The notes beneath the pieces are model-generated. The model was given only the letters and a program-made list of their open reading frames with translations. It ran no database searches and had not been told where the DNA came from. DNA of 64,000 nucleotides from Pedobacter sp. BMA (GTDB lineage Bacteria > Bacteroidota > Bacteroidia > Sphingobacteriales > Sphingobacteriaceae), in contig NZ_LECU01000006.1 in the NCBI RefSeq assembly GCF_001027745.1, positions 868,001 to 932,000 on the forward strand, written 5' to 3'. The stretch's first letter is position 1. Each line of letters begins with the position of its first letter. Positions 36,974 to 44,430 of this stretch are shown piece after piece. The position numbers were made by a program, and so were the translations under genes.

Positions 36974-37038
36974 TTAGCGGTGCTATTATAAGATATTTAA
37001 CTAATTTTAACAGAAAATATTATCGGGCAAAAATACGA

Positions 37039-37692
37039 ATGGAAAACCAGCTTACCAACAATGCAAACGCTTTACGCTTATTTTTTACAGATGAGGTTTT
37101 TGTAGTGGAGGATAAAACGGTCAAAATCCCCCATTCTGCTATTACTGAGGCCGTTTTGCCTGATACAATTGTCGAACATAAAAAGCCTGATCCATCGCTT
37201 TCTACTCCCTTAACGGCTCAGATTCCTCCTGCTATACCTAAAGAAAAGTTAAAAAAATACACTTCAGAAGCAGAATCAATACCTATTGTCGCTGAACCAA
37301 CAGCGTCTGTTGAATTCAAGTTCCTTGGAGGAAATAAGAAATCAGTGCTGATTCTGGTTAATGATAAAGACAACGATGTAAGTACGCCTGAAGGGCGCGA
37401 ATTATTGCGGAAAATTGTTAAAGCAGTAGATCTCGCTACCCCTGATTTCGCTTTGGTAAATTATGCAAACTATATTGGGTCCGATTTCGATGCTTTGCAG
37501 CAGTTTTTCAAACCTGTTATCATGTTATCTTTTGGAGTAGAAATCAGTCATCTAAAATTAAAACTGACCTGGCAGAATGAAATTATTAATCATGCTAGTA
37601 CCAAAATCATTTTTGCCCCAAACCTGCATCAACTTGATAGCGACATCTCTGCGAAAAAACTGCTTTGGGGAAATCTTCAGAAAATCAGATAA
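37039..37692 (+). CDS. Unknown protein; possible HolD-like (DNA polymerase III psi) relative
   Basis: A 217-residue soluble protein. The first 100 residues are a variable region rich in Pro, Lys and Glu. The last 115 have the pattern KKSVLILVNDKDNDVSTPEG, ELLRKIVKAVDL, VIMLSFGVEI, IFAPNLHQLDSDISAKKLLW. The order (a strand with VND, a helix, an LG-type strand, then a LxxLxxxxxxKxxLW end) recalls HolD of the DNA polymerase III clamp loader. No search could be run, so this is only a suggestion. It is divergent from the SurA-like genes and upstream of rdgB. Confidence 0.6.
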   Translation: MENQLTNNANALRLFFTDEVFVVEDKTVKIPHSAITEAVLPDTIVEHKKPDPSLSTPLTAQIPPAIPKEKLKKYTSEAESIPIVAEPTASVEFKFLGGNKKSVLILVNDKDNDVSTPEGRELLRKIVKAVDLATPDFALVNYANYIGSDFDALQQFFKPVIMLSFGVEISHLKLKLTWQNEIINHASTKIIFAPNLHQLDSDISAKKLLWGNLQKIR

Positions 37693-37778
37693 AACAGATA
37701 TTCAAGCATAAGCTGACAGGTTTACCGGCGTGCTGCATAAGTTATCCTCGGATACGCAGATAAAACTCATACAACTTC

Positions 37779-38360
37779 ATGAAAAAACTAGTTTTCGCAA
37801 CGAATAATGAACATAAAACACAGGAGATTCGACAGGCTCTTGAAGGGCAATACGAAGTCTTAAACCTGCAGGATATTGGATGTACCGACGATATTCCTGA
37901 AACTGCTGATACTTTCGAAGGGAATGCCTCATTAAAAAGCCAGTATGTGGTAGCACATTTCAATCTCGATTGTTTCGCGGATGACAGTGGTTTGGAGGTA
38001 GAAGCTTTAAATAATGAACCAGGAGTTTATTCTGCTCGCTACAGCGGTAGCAGGGATAGTCTGGAGAATATAAATCTTGTACTCGAAAAACTTAAAAACC
38101 AGTCAAACCGGAAAGCCAGATTCAAGACGGTAATCTCACTGGTTCAGGATGGTGTTAACCATTTCTTTGAGGGAACGGTTGAAGGAACAATCAGAACTGA
38201 ATTGTCTGGTTCTGCAGGTTTTGGATATGATCCTGTTTTTCAACCTGAGGGTTATGCCATTACTTTCGCAGAAATGAGTATGGCTGAAAAAAATCAAATC
38301 AGCCACCGGGCCATCGCATTGAAAAAGATGATCGATTTTTTAAATCATAATTCCCGATAA
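37779..38360 (+). CDS. rdgB: Non-canonical purine NTP pyrophosphatase (RdgB/HAM1)
   Basis: A 193-residue enzyme that hydrolyses dITP, XTP and similar triphosphates. The family motifs FATNNEHKTQEI, FADDSGLEVEALNNEPGVYS, GSAGFGYDPVF and the C-terminal SHR (ISHRAIALKKM) are all present. It is 86 bp downstream of the HolD-like candidate, so the two may be co-transcribed. Confidence 0.96.
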   Translation: MKKLVFATNNEHKTQEIRQALEGQYEVLNLQDIGCTDDIPETADTFEGNASLKSQYVVAHFNLDCFADDSGLEVEALNNEPGVYSARYSGSRDSLENINLVLEKLKNQSNRKARFKTVISLVQDGVNHFFEGTVEGTIRTELSGSAGFGYDPVFQPEGYAITFAEMSMAEKNQISHRAIALKKMIDFLNHNSR

Positions 38361-38670
38361 CCACAGTCAGGAATATTCACTCGCTTACTTTTAATTGATT
38401 AATTTGAGTTTTTCAAAATAAGAGAAACGCCATACCTGTATATCCGGTAGTTTTCGGGCAGATTGGTAGTACCGTCGCGGATAACTCACTTGGGTTTTCC
38501 TTGCACTTTGCTTGCACATTCCTTGCACCTTGTTTGGGTATATGCAAGTAAAACCCAGTTGAAACCCATTTAAACCCCCTTTTTTCTGCATAAATGCCCT
38601 CAAACCCACCAGGAAGAGGGTTTTTGAAATATACTCGAGCATTATGTTCTACCTTAGGGGGCTGACCAGG
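38361..38670. other. 310-bp intergenic region with short repeats
   Basis: This gap between the converging rdgB and ostA-like genes has no convincing gene. A minus-strand frame of 83 residues (38391-38642) has no recognisable features. The region holds three 11-bp tandem repeats (38500-38532) and, next to them, three AAACCC motifs spaced 11 and 10 bp apart (about 38549-38580). It may be the remnant of an element or a regulatory or repeat locus. Confidence 0.5.
38500..38532. repeat. Three 11-bp tandem repeats
   Basis: CTTGCACTTTG, CTTGCACATTC and CTTGCACCTTG follow each other without gaps. CTTGCAC is identical in all three; the last four bases vary. The 11-bp period is close to one helical turn. 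Confidence 0.85.
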
Positions 38671-40998
38671 TTATTTCTGCAAGGCGCCTGCCTTTCTAGC
38701 CGGGATGGAATCTGTTGTAAGTGAACGGGACTTTAGAGGTGCCTTTGTTGTATCTGCGGATTTACTTAATAAAGGCTTTTTATTCAATTGAGTACTATCG
38801 GCCACAGCTGGAACTTTTGTTTTGTTAAGCAGTAGTACAGGTTTTGCCGAAACGATTACTTTTGGTTTTACCGGTGCTTTGCCATTCTGTATTTTGGACT
38901 TTACTTTAGCTTTGCCTGCCGATCCGACTGCATCCTTTTTAGACTTTGGTCGTTCACTGGGTTTCCATGAAAAGCCTTTTAAGGTGAGGTCTTTTGCCAC
39001 CTTCACTTCCGGATTTAATGCACCTTCGATACTTTTGATGTAAACAATATCCTCGATGTCGTTTTCATTATCTTTGAAGATAAACTTAATCCGACTGCTT
39101 ACCGTCTGGTTCATCTCTTTATAAACCTTCGTACTGTCATCCTGGGTATAATAAATACTTTCTGCATTACCGTCAACATATAGGTTCTTGAATTTTCCGT
39201 CTTTAAAAAAGCCTGTCATCAGCCTGCCCTTAATCTGATTAAAACGAAGGGAGTCTTTAGGGGTATTAACTAAAAAGGCATTTCTAATGGCCTGTAGATT
39301 GTTTAATTTTTTGTTTTTAAATTGTACATAAATGGTATCTCCAATTTGCTGAGAGCCTTCCGACCAGATGATGGGGTTATTATACAACCGTAATGTAGAA
39401 TCAGCGCTGGTGTAAAACAAACTATCTGTTTTTGCCTGAATGTTGGTTTTGAAAACCTTTACCCCATGGTAAGCCTTTATAACCCGCGCCTGAAGCGTAT
39501 CTGCGGGAGTTAAAACCGCAGTGTCGGGTTTTTTTAGCGGGATCTTCGGGGTAACCTGTAACTTACCTTTATCTGTTTTGGATATCACCTTATCCAGCCC
39601 CTTACTTACGCTATCTAAATTTACTTTCGGCGCTTTCTTTACCACATCAACCACCAGACTGCCGGATTTTTTTTGTAGACTATCAACGTTCAATTTCGGA
39701 AGATTCTTAACTATAGAGTCGGCTTTGTCATTTAATATATTACTGTTCTTTAAGCTGTCAGGAGTTAAGCCGGTTAGCCTATTTGCCTCAGAATCTACCT
39801 TAACTTTAATCTCGTTTTTATCCTTGGGTAAATCCGGAGGCGTAATACCATCTTTGTCATCCTTTGGCTTGTTTTTGGCGTTTTTATTTTTTCCACCACG
39901 CTTATTGTTTTCTTCTTTCGGAGAAGTCATCTGTTTGAGTTCTGCTGCAGTGATTTTTTTCTCCTTCTCTCCGCCTGCATCCTCGTCATCATCGCCAATC
40001 TGATTATCGGCTTTGATGGAAATTTTAGGGATGAGTTTCAAAGACTTTTGCAAAACCATTTGTGTCTCCAGTGTATCAGCACCCATCCATAAACTATCAG
40101 GCTGCTTTTTGTTTTTTACGGTAACCGAATCTTCGGTTCCAATGCCCAGGTAAGCATTTTTGGTTACCAGTGTTCGTTGATCTGCTTTGTAATAGTAACC
40201 TAAATCACCAAACATTTTCATTTTATCCTTCGTATCAGAAAAAACAATATTTCTAACTGCCCGGCCGTATCCAACTTTACCATAGTAGTACAAACTATCG
40301 CCTTTCAGTGATCGGGTACCTTGGGTATATAGGTTCTTCTTGCCAAAATAAGCATCTTCTGTAGCCGTATTATAGGCGCCATTTTCAGTGTAAAGGTTAT
40401 CATCTTTTCCTTTGATGTTAGTTGGCCCATAAAAATATGTCCATTTGGTTTGCGTATTATAACGCATTGTATCGGATTTAATGGTTACCTGGGGAGTAAC
40501 GACTACAACATCATACCTGAAATAGGAGTCATTACTCGTGCTAAAATAATAGCCGTTCTTACTCGTAAGTGTAACCTCTTTGTTTACAATTTTGCCCCCA
40601 GTTGTATAGGTGCCTATTTTGCTCAATGTATTATAATCTAAAATATTAGTTGTTAAAATGGATGTGGGATCAATCATTTTAACATTCCCTGTTAAGTGGG
40701 CCTGTTTTTTATTACCATCATATTCCAGCTGATCGGAATAAATATCTGTTGTTAGCTGGTTAATATGAACATTCTGATAAGCCTCAAAATAGTTTCTCTT
40801 ATTATAATATACCGCACTATCGCAAGTAAGGGTAGCATTATCCTGTTTAAAAACAGGGTTTCTAAGGCGCGTCAAATTATTTTTTATATCGCCATAAATT
40901 TTCGAATATGAAACAATCTCGATTTTTGAAGCTGTTTGCTGGCCGAATAAAAAAATTGGACTGGTTAGCAATACGATAAAGACAAATAGTTTATGCAC
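38671..40998 (-). CDS. OstA/LptA-like outer membrane biogenesis protein
   Basis: A 775-residue exported protein. The signal peptide (LFVFIVLLTSPIFLFGQ) is followed by OstA-like beta-jellyroll repeats (about 20-330; for example DSAVYYNKRNYFEAYQNVHI and KKQAHLTGNVKMIDPTS), a long low-complexity Lys/Asp/Pro linker (about 335-510), a second OstA-like part (about 510-680) and a basic Lys/Pro/Ser tail. OstA-type domains bridge lipopolysaccharide to the outer membrane. The start is GTG; a -7 box TAACTTTG lies exactly 4 nt upstream. Confidence 0.85.
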   Translation of the reverse strand: MHKLFVFIVLLTSPIFLFGQQTASKIEIVSYSKIYGDIKNNLTRLRNPVFKQDNATLTCDSAVYYNKRNYFEAYQNVHINQLTTDIYSDQLEYDGNKKQAHLTGNVKMIDPTSILTTNILDYNTLSKIGTYTTGGKIVNKEVTLTSKNGYYFSTSNDSYFRYDVVVVTPQVTIKSDTMRYNTQTKWTYFYGPTNIKGKDDNLYTENGAYNTATEDAYFGKKNLYTQGTRSLKGDSLYYYGKVGYGRAVRNIVFSDTKDKMKMFGDLGYYYKADQRTLVTKNAYLGIGTEDSVTVKNKKQPDSLWMGADTLETQMVLQKSLKLIPKISIKADNQIGDDDEDAGGEKEKKITAAELKQMTSPKEENNKRGGKNKNAKNKPKDDKDGITPPDLPKDKNEIKVKVDSEANRLTGLTPDSLKNSNILNDKADSIVKNLPKLNVDSLQKKSGSLVVDVVKKAPKVNLDSVSKGLDKVISKTDKGKLQVTPKIPLKKPDTAVLTPADTLQARVIKAYHGVKVFKTNIQAKTDSLFYTSADSTLRLYNNPIIWSEGSQQIGDTIYVQFKNKKLNNLQAIRNAFLVNTPKDSLRFNQIKGRLMTGFFKDGKFKNLYVDGNAESIYYTQDDSTKVYKEMNQTVSSRIKFIFKDNENDIEDIVYIKSIEGALNPEVKVAKDLTLKGFSWKPSERPKSKKDAVGSAGKAKVKSKIQNGKAPVKPKVIVSAKPVLLLNKTKVPAVADSTQLNKKPLLSKSADTTKAPLKSRSLTTDSIPARKAGALQK

Positions 40999-41002
40999 CT
41001 TA

Positions 41003-41010
41003 CAAAGTTA
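41003..41010 (-). promoter_or_regulatory. Candidate -7 box of the ostA-like gene
   Basis: TAACTTTG (minus strand) matches TAnnTTTG; four bases (TAAG) precede the GTG start at 40998. Confidence 0.55.
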
Positions 41011-41018
41011 GTTTTTTG

Positions 41019-41034
41019 TTCCGAACGTTCGGAA
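41019..41034. promoter_or_regulatory. Perfect 16-bp palindrome, candidate operator
   Basis: TTCCGAACGTTCGGAA is identical on both strands. It lies between the divergent ostA-like and tilS genes and covers the predicted -33 positions of both promoters: TTCG at 41028-41031 for tilS, 20 bp before its -7 box, and TTCC at 41034-41031 for the ostA-like gene, 20 bp before its -7 box. Confidence 0.7.
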
Positions 41035-41051
41035 TACCAGTTAAAATTAAA

Positions 41052-41059
41052 TATTTTTG
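41052..41059 (+). promoter_or_regulatory. Candidate -7 box of tilS
   Basis: TATTTTTG matches TAnnTTTG; four bases (ATGA) precede the ATG at 41064. Confidence 0.5.
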
Positions 41060-41063
41060 ATGA

Positions 41064-42395
41064 ATGTTACCCGTACAGCAATTTCAGGATTTTATAGCAC
41101 AGCATCAGCTGTTCGATAGGGATAACAAAGTTCTGTTGGCCGTTAGCGGAGGTAAGGACTCGGTATTAATGGTTCATTTATTCATGGCCCTGGGCGTTAA
41201 TATTGGTATAGCGCATTGTAATTTCAATTTACGGGGAGATGAAGCACAGCGCGACGAAAGTTTTGTGAAATTACTAGCCGATACCCATCGTCTTCCGTTT
41301 CATATAACGCGTTTTGATACCAAAAAATATGCAGCGGAAAATAAAGTTTCCACTCAAATGGCCGCACGCGATTTGCGCTACCCCTGGTTTGAGGAAATCA
41401 GACAAGAGTATGGCTATAAGTATATTGCTTTAGCCCAACATCAGAACGACGCTGTCGAAACGGTGTTAATCAACCTCACCAGAGGAACTGGCATTAGTGG
41501 CCTGCATGGCATTATGCCAAAAAGAGACAGACTGATTCGTCCGCTGTTGTTTTTGAACCGTGAGCAGATTAATCATCTGGTTGATGAAAATCACCTTGAT
41601 TTTGTTGAAGACAGCTCGAACCTAAGTACCAGTTATACCAGAAATAAACTGCGTTTACAGGTTATTCCGCATTTGAAAGAGATCAATCCAAATCTTGAAA
41701 AAACGTTTGCAGAAAACATTGCCCGTTTTGCCGAAATTGAGTTACTCCTGAAAAGGCAGGTCGAAGTATTAAGCGAAACATTATTACGAAAAAAAACAGA
41801 CGGGGTTTATCTTTCCATAGCGGAGGTACAACAATTATTTCCCCGGAAATTATTAATCTTTGAATTGCTCAAGCCTTTTGGGTTTACCTCCGGAGTAATT
41901 GATGATGTGTTGAATAATCTGGACTCACCAAGCGGTATACATTTTTTTAGCCTTACTCATCAGTTAATGATTAACCGGGGTGATCTTGTAGTTGTAGAAA
42001 AAATAAAAGGTAATTTACCCAATCAGATTTTCCACCCTACAACATCCGAAATCATCTTCGGAAGGCAAAAAATTTCATTGGCACATACACAGGAAATTAA
42101 GTATGAGGTAAATGTTGACAAGGCATTTGTAGATGCTCAACAACTTATTTTTCCATTAGTGGTTAGAAACTGGCAAAACGGGGACAGATTTATTCCCCTG
42201 GGAATGCGAAACCTTAAAAAATTAAGCGATTATTTCATTGATGAGAAAGTGCCTGTACACATCAAGCGCACCTGCCCGATTCTGGTAAATGGTAATGGTG
42301 ATATCATCTGGATTGCGGGTATGCGCCAGGATAATAGATATAAATTGTCTCAAGCAACCAAAAAAGTTGTTATATTCGAACTCAAAATTATTTAA
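41064..42395 (+). CDS. tilS: tRNA(Ile)-lysidine synthetase
   Basis: A 443-residue enzyme that converts C34 of the minor tRNA-Ile to lysidine so it reads AUA. The N-type ATP pyrophosphatase P-loop AVSGGKDSVLMVHLF (about 27-41), the GIAHCNFNLRGDEAQRDE and LAQHQNDAVETVLINLTRGTG motifs, and the C-terminal TilS domain (WQNGDRFIPLGMRNLKKLSDYF) are complete. It is essential in most bacteria. The next gene starts directly after its stop codon. Confidence 0.97.
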   Translation: MLPVQQFQDFIAQHQLFDRDNKVLLAVSGGKDSVLMVHLFMALGVNIGIAHCNFNLRGDEAQRDESFVKLLADTHRLPFHITRFDTKKYAAENKVSTQMAARDLRYPWFEEIRQEYGYKYIALAQHQNDAVETVLINLTRGTGISGLHGIMPKRDRLIRPLLFLNREQINHLVDENHLDFVEDSSNLSTSYTRNKLRLQVIPHLKEINPNLEKTFAENIARFAEIELLLKRQVEVLSETLLRKKTDGVYLSIAEVQQLFPRKLLIFELLKPFGFTSGVIDDVLNNLDSPSGIHFFSLTHQLMINRGDLVVVEKIKGNLPNQIFHPTTSEIIFGRQKISLAHTQEIKYEVNVDKAFVDAQQLIFPLVVRNWQNGDRFIPLGMRNLKKLSDYFIDEKVPVHIKRTCPILVNGNGDIIWIAGMRQDNRYKLSQATKKVVIFELKII

Positions 42396-42884
42396 GTGGA
42401 AAGCAGGTACGCCTATATCGAAAAACAATACATCGGCCGTGATTATGTCCGCATTTTCATCCGCTTGATTATGGCTGCATTCTGTTTTGCCGCATACGTG
42501 TATGAGCGCGACCGCGATAATACTCAAGACCTTTTCCTCGTTGTTGGTTTCGGTATCATCGGCGTTTCCATGCTGCTTTTGTTTCTGATTCAATATAAAA
42601 TTATAGTGGATAATGGTAGTATGATCCTTGATGGGTTGTGGACAACCAAGCGGGTTAAAATAGACCTAAACAGTATCATTGATGTCAAAAAGGCCACCTA
42701 TAGCCGATATTTTTTCAACAATCCAGTATACAATCTCCATACTAAAGGCACTATCCGTTTTTATTCTTCGGGTAAAGATGCCGTAGTACTTACTGATCGC
42801 GATGGCCTTGAATATTTCATCGGAACACAGCGACCAAATGAGCTTTTTCTTGTGATTAAGGAAGAGATGCGTAATTTGAAGTAG
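42396..42884 (+). CDS. Membrane protein with a possible PH-like domain, unknown function
   Basis: A 162-residue protein with two transmembrane helices (about 20-38 and 48-67) and a C-terminal beta-rich domain (about 70-160; ILDGLWTTKRVKIDLNSIID, GTIRFYSSGKDAVVLTDRDG, YFIGTQRPNELFLVI) that resembles bacterial PH-like or YcxB-type domains. The start is GTG and follows the tilS stop codon with no gap (TAAGTG), so it is translationally coupled. No function is known. Confidence 0.7.
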   Translation: MESRYAYIEKQYIGRDYVRIFIRLIMAAFCFAAYVYERDRDNTQDLFLVVGFGIIGVSMLLLFLIQYKIIVDNGSMILDGLWTTKRVKIDLNSIIDVKKATYSRYFFNNPVYNLHTKGTIRFYSSGKDAVVLTDRDGLEYFIGTQRPNELFLVIKEEMRNLK

Positions 42885-43002
42885 CTAACTGATTTACAAT
42901 CCGGAATTTTATTCGATTGTTTATCTTCACGGTCTCTTTTACAGAATTCTTTCGCCTCTTTTTATTGCAATCCACCGACACATATTATACATTAAAATCG
43001 GC

Positions 43003-43010
43003 TACATTTG
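43003..43010 (+). promoter_or_regulatory. Candidate -7 box of bshA
   Basis: TACATTTG matches TAnnTTTG, 23 nt upstream of the ATG at 43034. Confidence 0.5.
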
Positions 43011-43033
43011 CATTAACAACAACGCATTATTAA

Positions 43034-44176
43034 ATGAAAATAGGAATTGTTTGCTACCCCACTTTTGGCGGTAGTGGAGTAGTTGCAACAGAGCTTGGAA
43101 AAGCACTTGCAAACGAAGGACATCAAGTTCACTTTATTACCTACAGCCAGCCTGCGAGGCTCGATTTCTTCTCGGCAAACCTGTTTTATCATGAAGTTTC
43201 AGTACGTGATTATCCATTATTTGACTATGCCCCTTACGAGTCTGCGCTAGCCAGTAAACTGGTTGATGTGGTAAGGTTTGAACAGCTTGACGTGTTGCAT
43301 GTGCATTACGCAATTCCACACGCCTCGGCAGCCTTTATGGCGAAACAGATTTTAGCCAGTTATGGCATTCATATACCCGTTGTAACTACTTTACACGGAA
43401 CTGATATCACTTTGGTAGGTAAAGATCCAACCTATAAACCAGTGGTAACTTTCTCCATTAATCAAAGTGATGGCGTTACAACCGTTTCTGATGACTTAAG
43501 GGAAGATACTTATAACCACTTTGAAATCACCAAGGAAATCAAAGTAATTCCTAATTTTATTGATTTCAGCCGCTTTAGCCTCCAGGCTAAAGATCATTTT
43601 AAAAAGGCAATTGCGCCAAATAATGAACGGATCCTGATTCATACATCAAACTTCAGAAAGGTTAAACGAACGGCTGATGTGATCAGGATTTTTGAAAAAG
43701 TACAAGCCGTTATTCCCTCTAAGCTATTGATGGTTGGCGATGGACCTGAGCGTGCTTACGATGAACAACTTTGCAGAAGTCTGAACATTTGCGATAGTGT
43801 AAGGTTTCTGGGTAAGCAAGATGCTGTTGAAGAAATTCTTTCTGTTTCTGACCTGTTCCTCATGCCATCTGAATCTGAAAGCTTTGGCTTGGCAGCCCTG
43901 GAAGCTATGGCATGTAAAGTGCCGGCCATAACAACAAATGCAGGTGGTTTACCAGAATTAAATGTTGATGGTTTTTGCGGATACATGAGCAATGTAGGGG
44001 ATGTAGATGCGATGGCTGCAAATGCGATAGCTATTTTACAGAACGATGCTACTTTACAGCAATTCAAAGAGAATGCTTTTACAAGGGCACAGGATTTTGA
44101 TCTCAAAAAAATCCTTCCGTTTTATATTGATTTCTACAAAGAGGTTATCGAAAATTCGATGCAAGTCAAATACTAA
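43034..44176 (+). CDS. bshA: N-acetyl-alpha-D-glucosaminyl L-malate synthase
   Basis: A 380-residue GT-B glycosyltransferase of family GT4, the first enzyme of bacillithiol synthesis. It joins GlcNAc from UDP-GlcNAc to L-malate. The signature N-terminus GIVCYPTFGGSGVVATELG, the TTLHGTDITLVG loop, and the C-terminal nucleotide site (ILIHTSNFRKVKR, MPSESESFGLAALEAMACK) are characteristic of BshA. The other bsh genes are not in the window, but ypdA is at 59.9 kb. Confidence 0.96.
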   Translation: MKIGIVCYPTFGGSGVVATELGKALANEGHQVHFITYSQPARLDFFSANLFYHEVSVRDYPLFDYAPYESALASKLVDVVRFEQLDVLHVHYAIPHASAAFMAKQILASYGIHIPVVTTLHGTDITLVGKDPTYKPVVTFSINQSDGVTTVSDDLREDTYNHFEITKEIKVIPNFIDFSRFSLQAKDHFKKAIAPNNERILIHTSNFRKVKRTADVIRIFEKVQAVIPSKLLMVGDGPERAYDEQLCRSLNICDSVRFLGKQDAVEEILSVSDLFLMPSESESFGLAALEAMACKVPAITTNAGGLPELNVDGFCGYMSNVGDVDAMAANAIAILQNDATLQQFKENAFTRAQDFDLKKILPFYIDFYKEVIENSMQVKY

Positions 44177-44430
44177 AATTTGCATTTCTGTTGCTTATTG
44201 GTTTATATTTAAACGCTTAAGTATACCTTGAGCAACAGAAAATCTTTGTTTCAGCAAATTTGAGCGTGATCAAACGTTTGTCTTTCTAGCAGATTTTTTC
44301 CCCTGAAAAGGATGGAAACAACATTATTTTGATTAAAAAATCAAGTTGCTACATTTTTTTAAATAAATATCCCTATTATTTTTCAAGATCTTTCTTGTGA
44401 TGCCGAACCTTAGAAAAAAAATGAACTAAA

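Noticed and set aside
38391..38642. Minus-strand frame of 83 codons in the rdgB/ostA-like gap
   Set aside because: It covers the tandem repeats, has no recognised domain or clear start signal, and its residues follow the repeat composition.
39521..40003. Plus-strand frame of 160 codons opposite the ostA-like gene
   Set aside because: It is antisense to the low-complexity linker of that gene; the Ser/Phe/Leu-rich product reflects the reverse of Lys/Asp codons.
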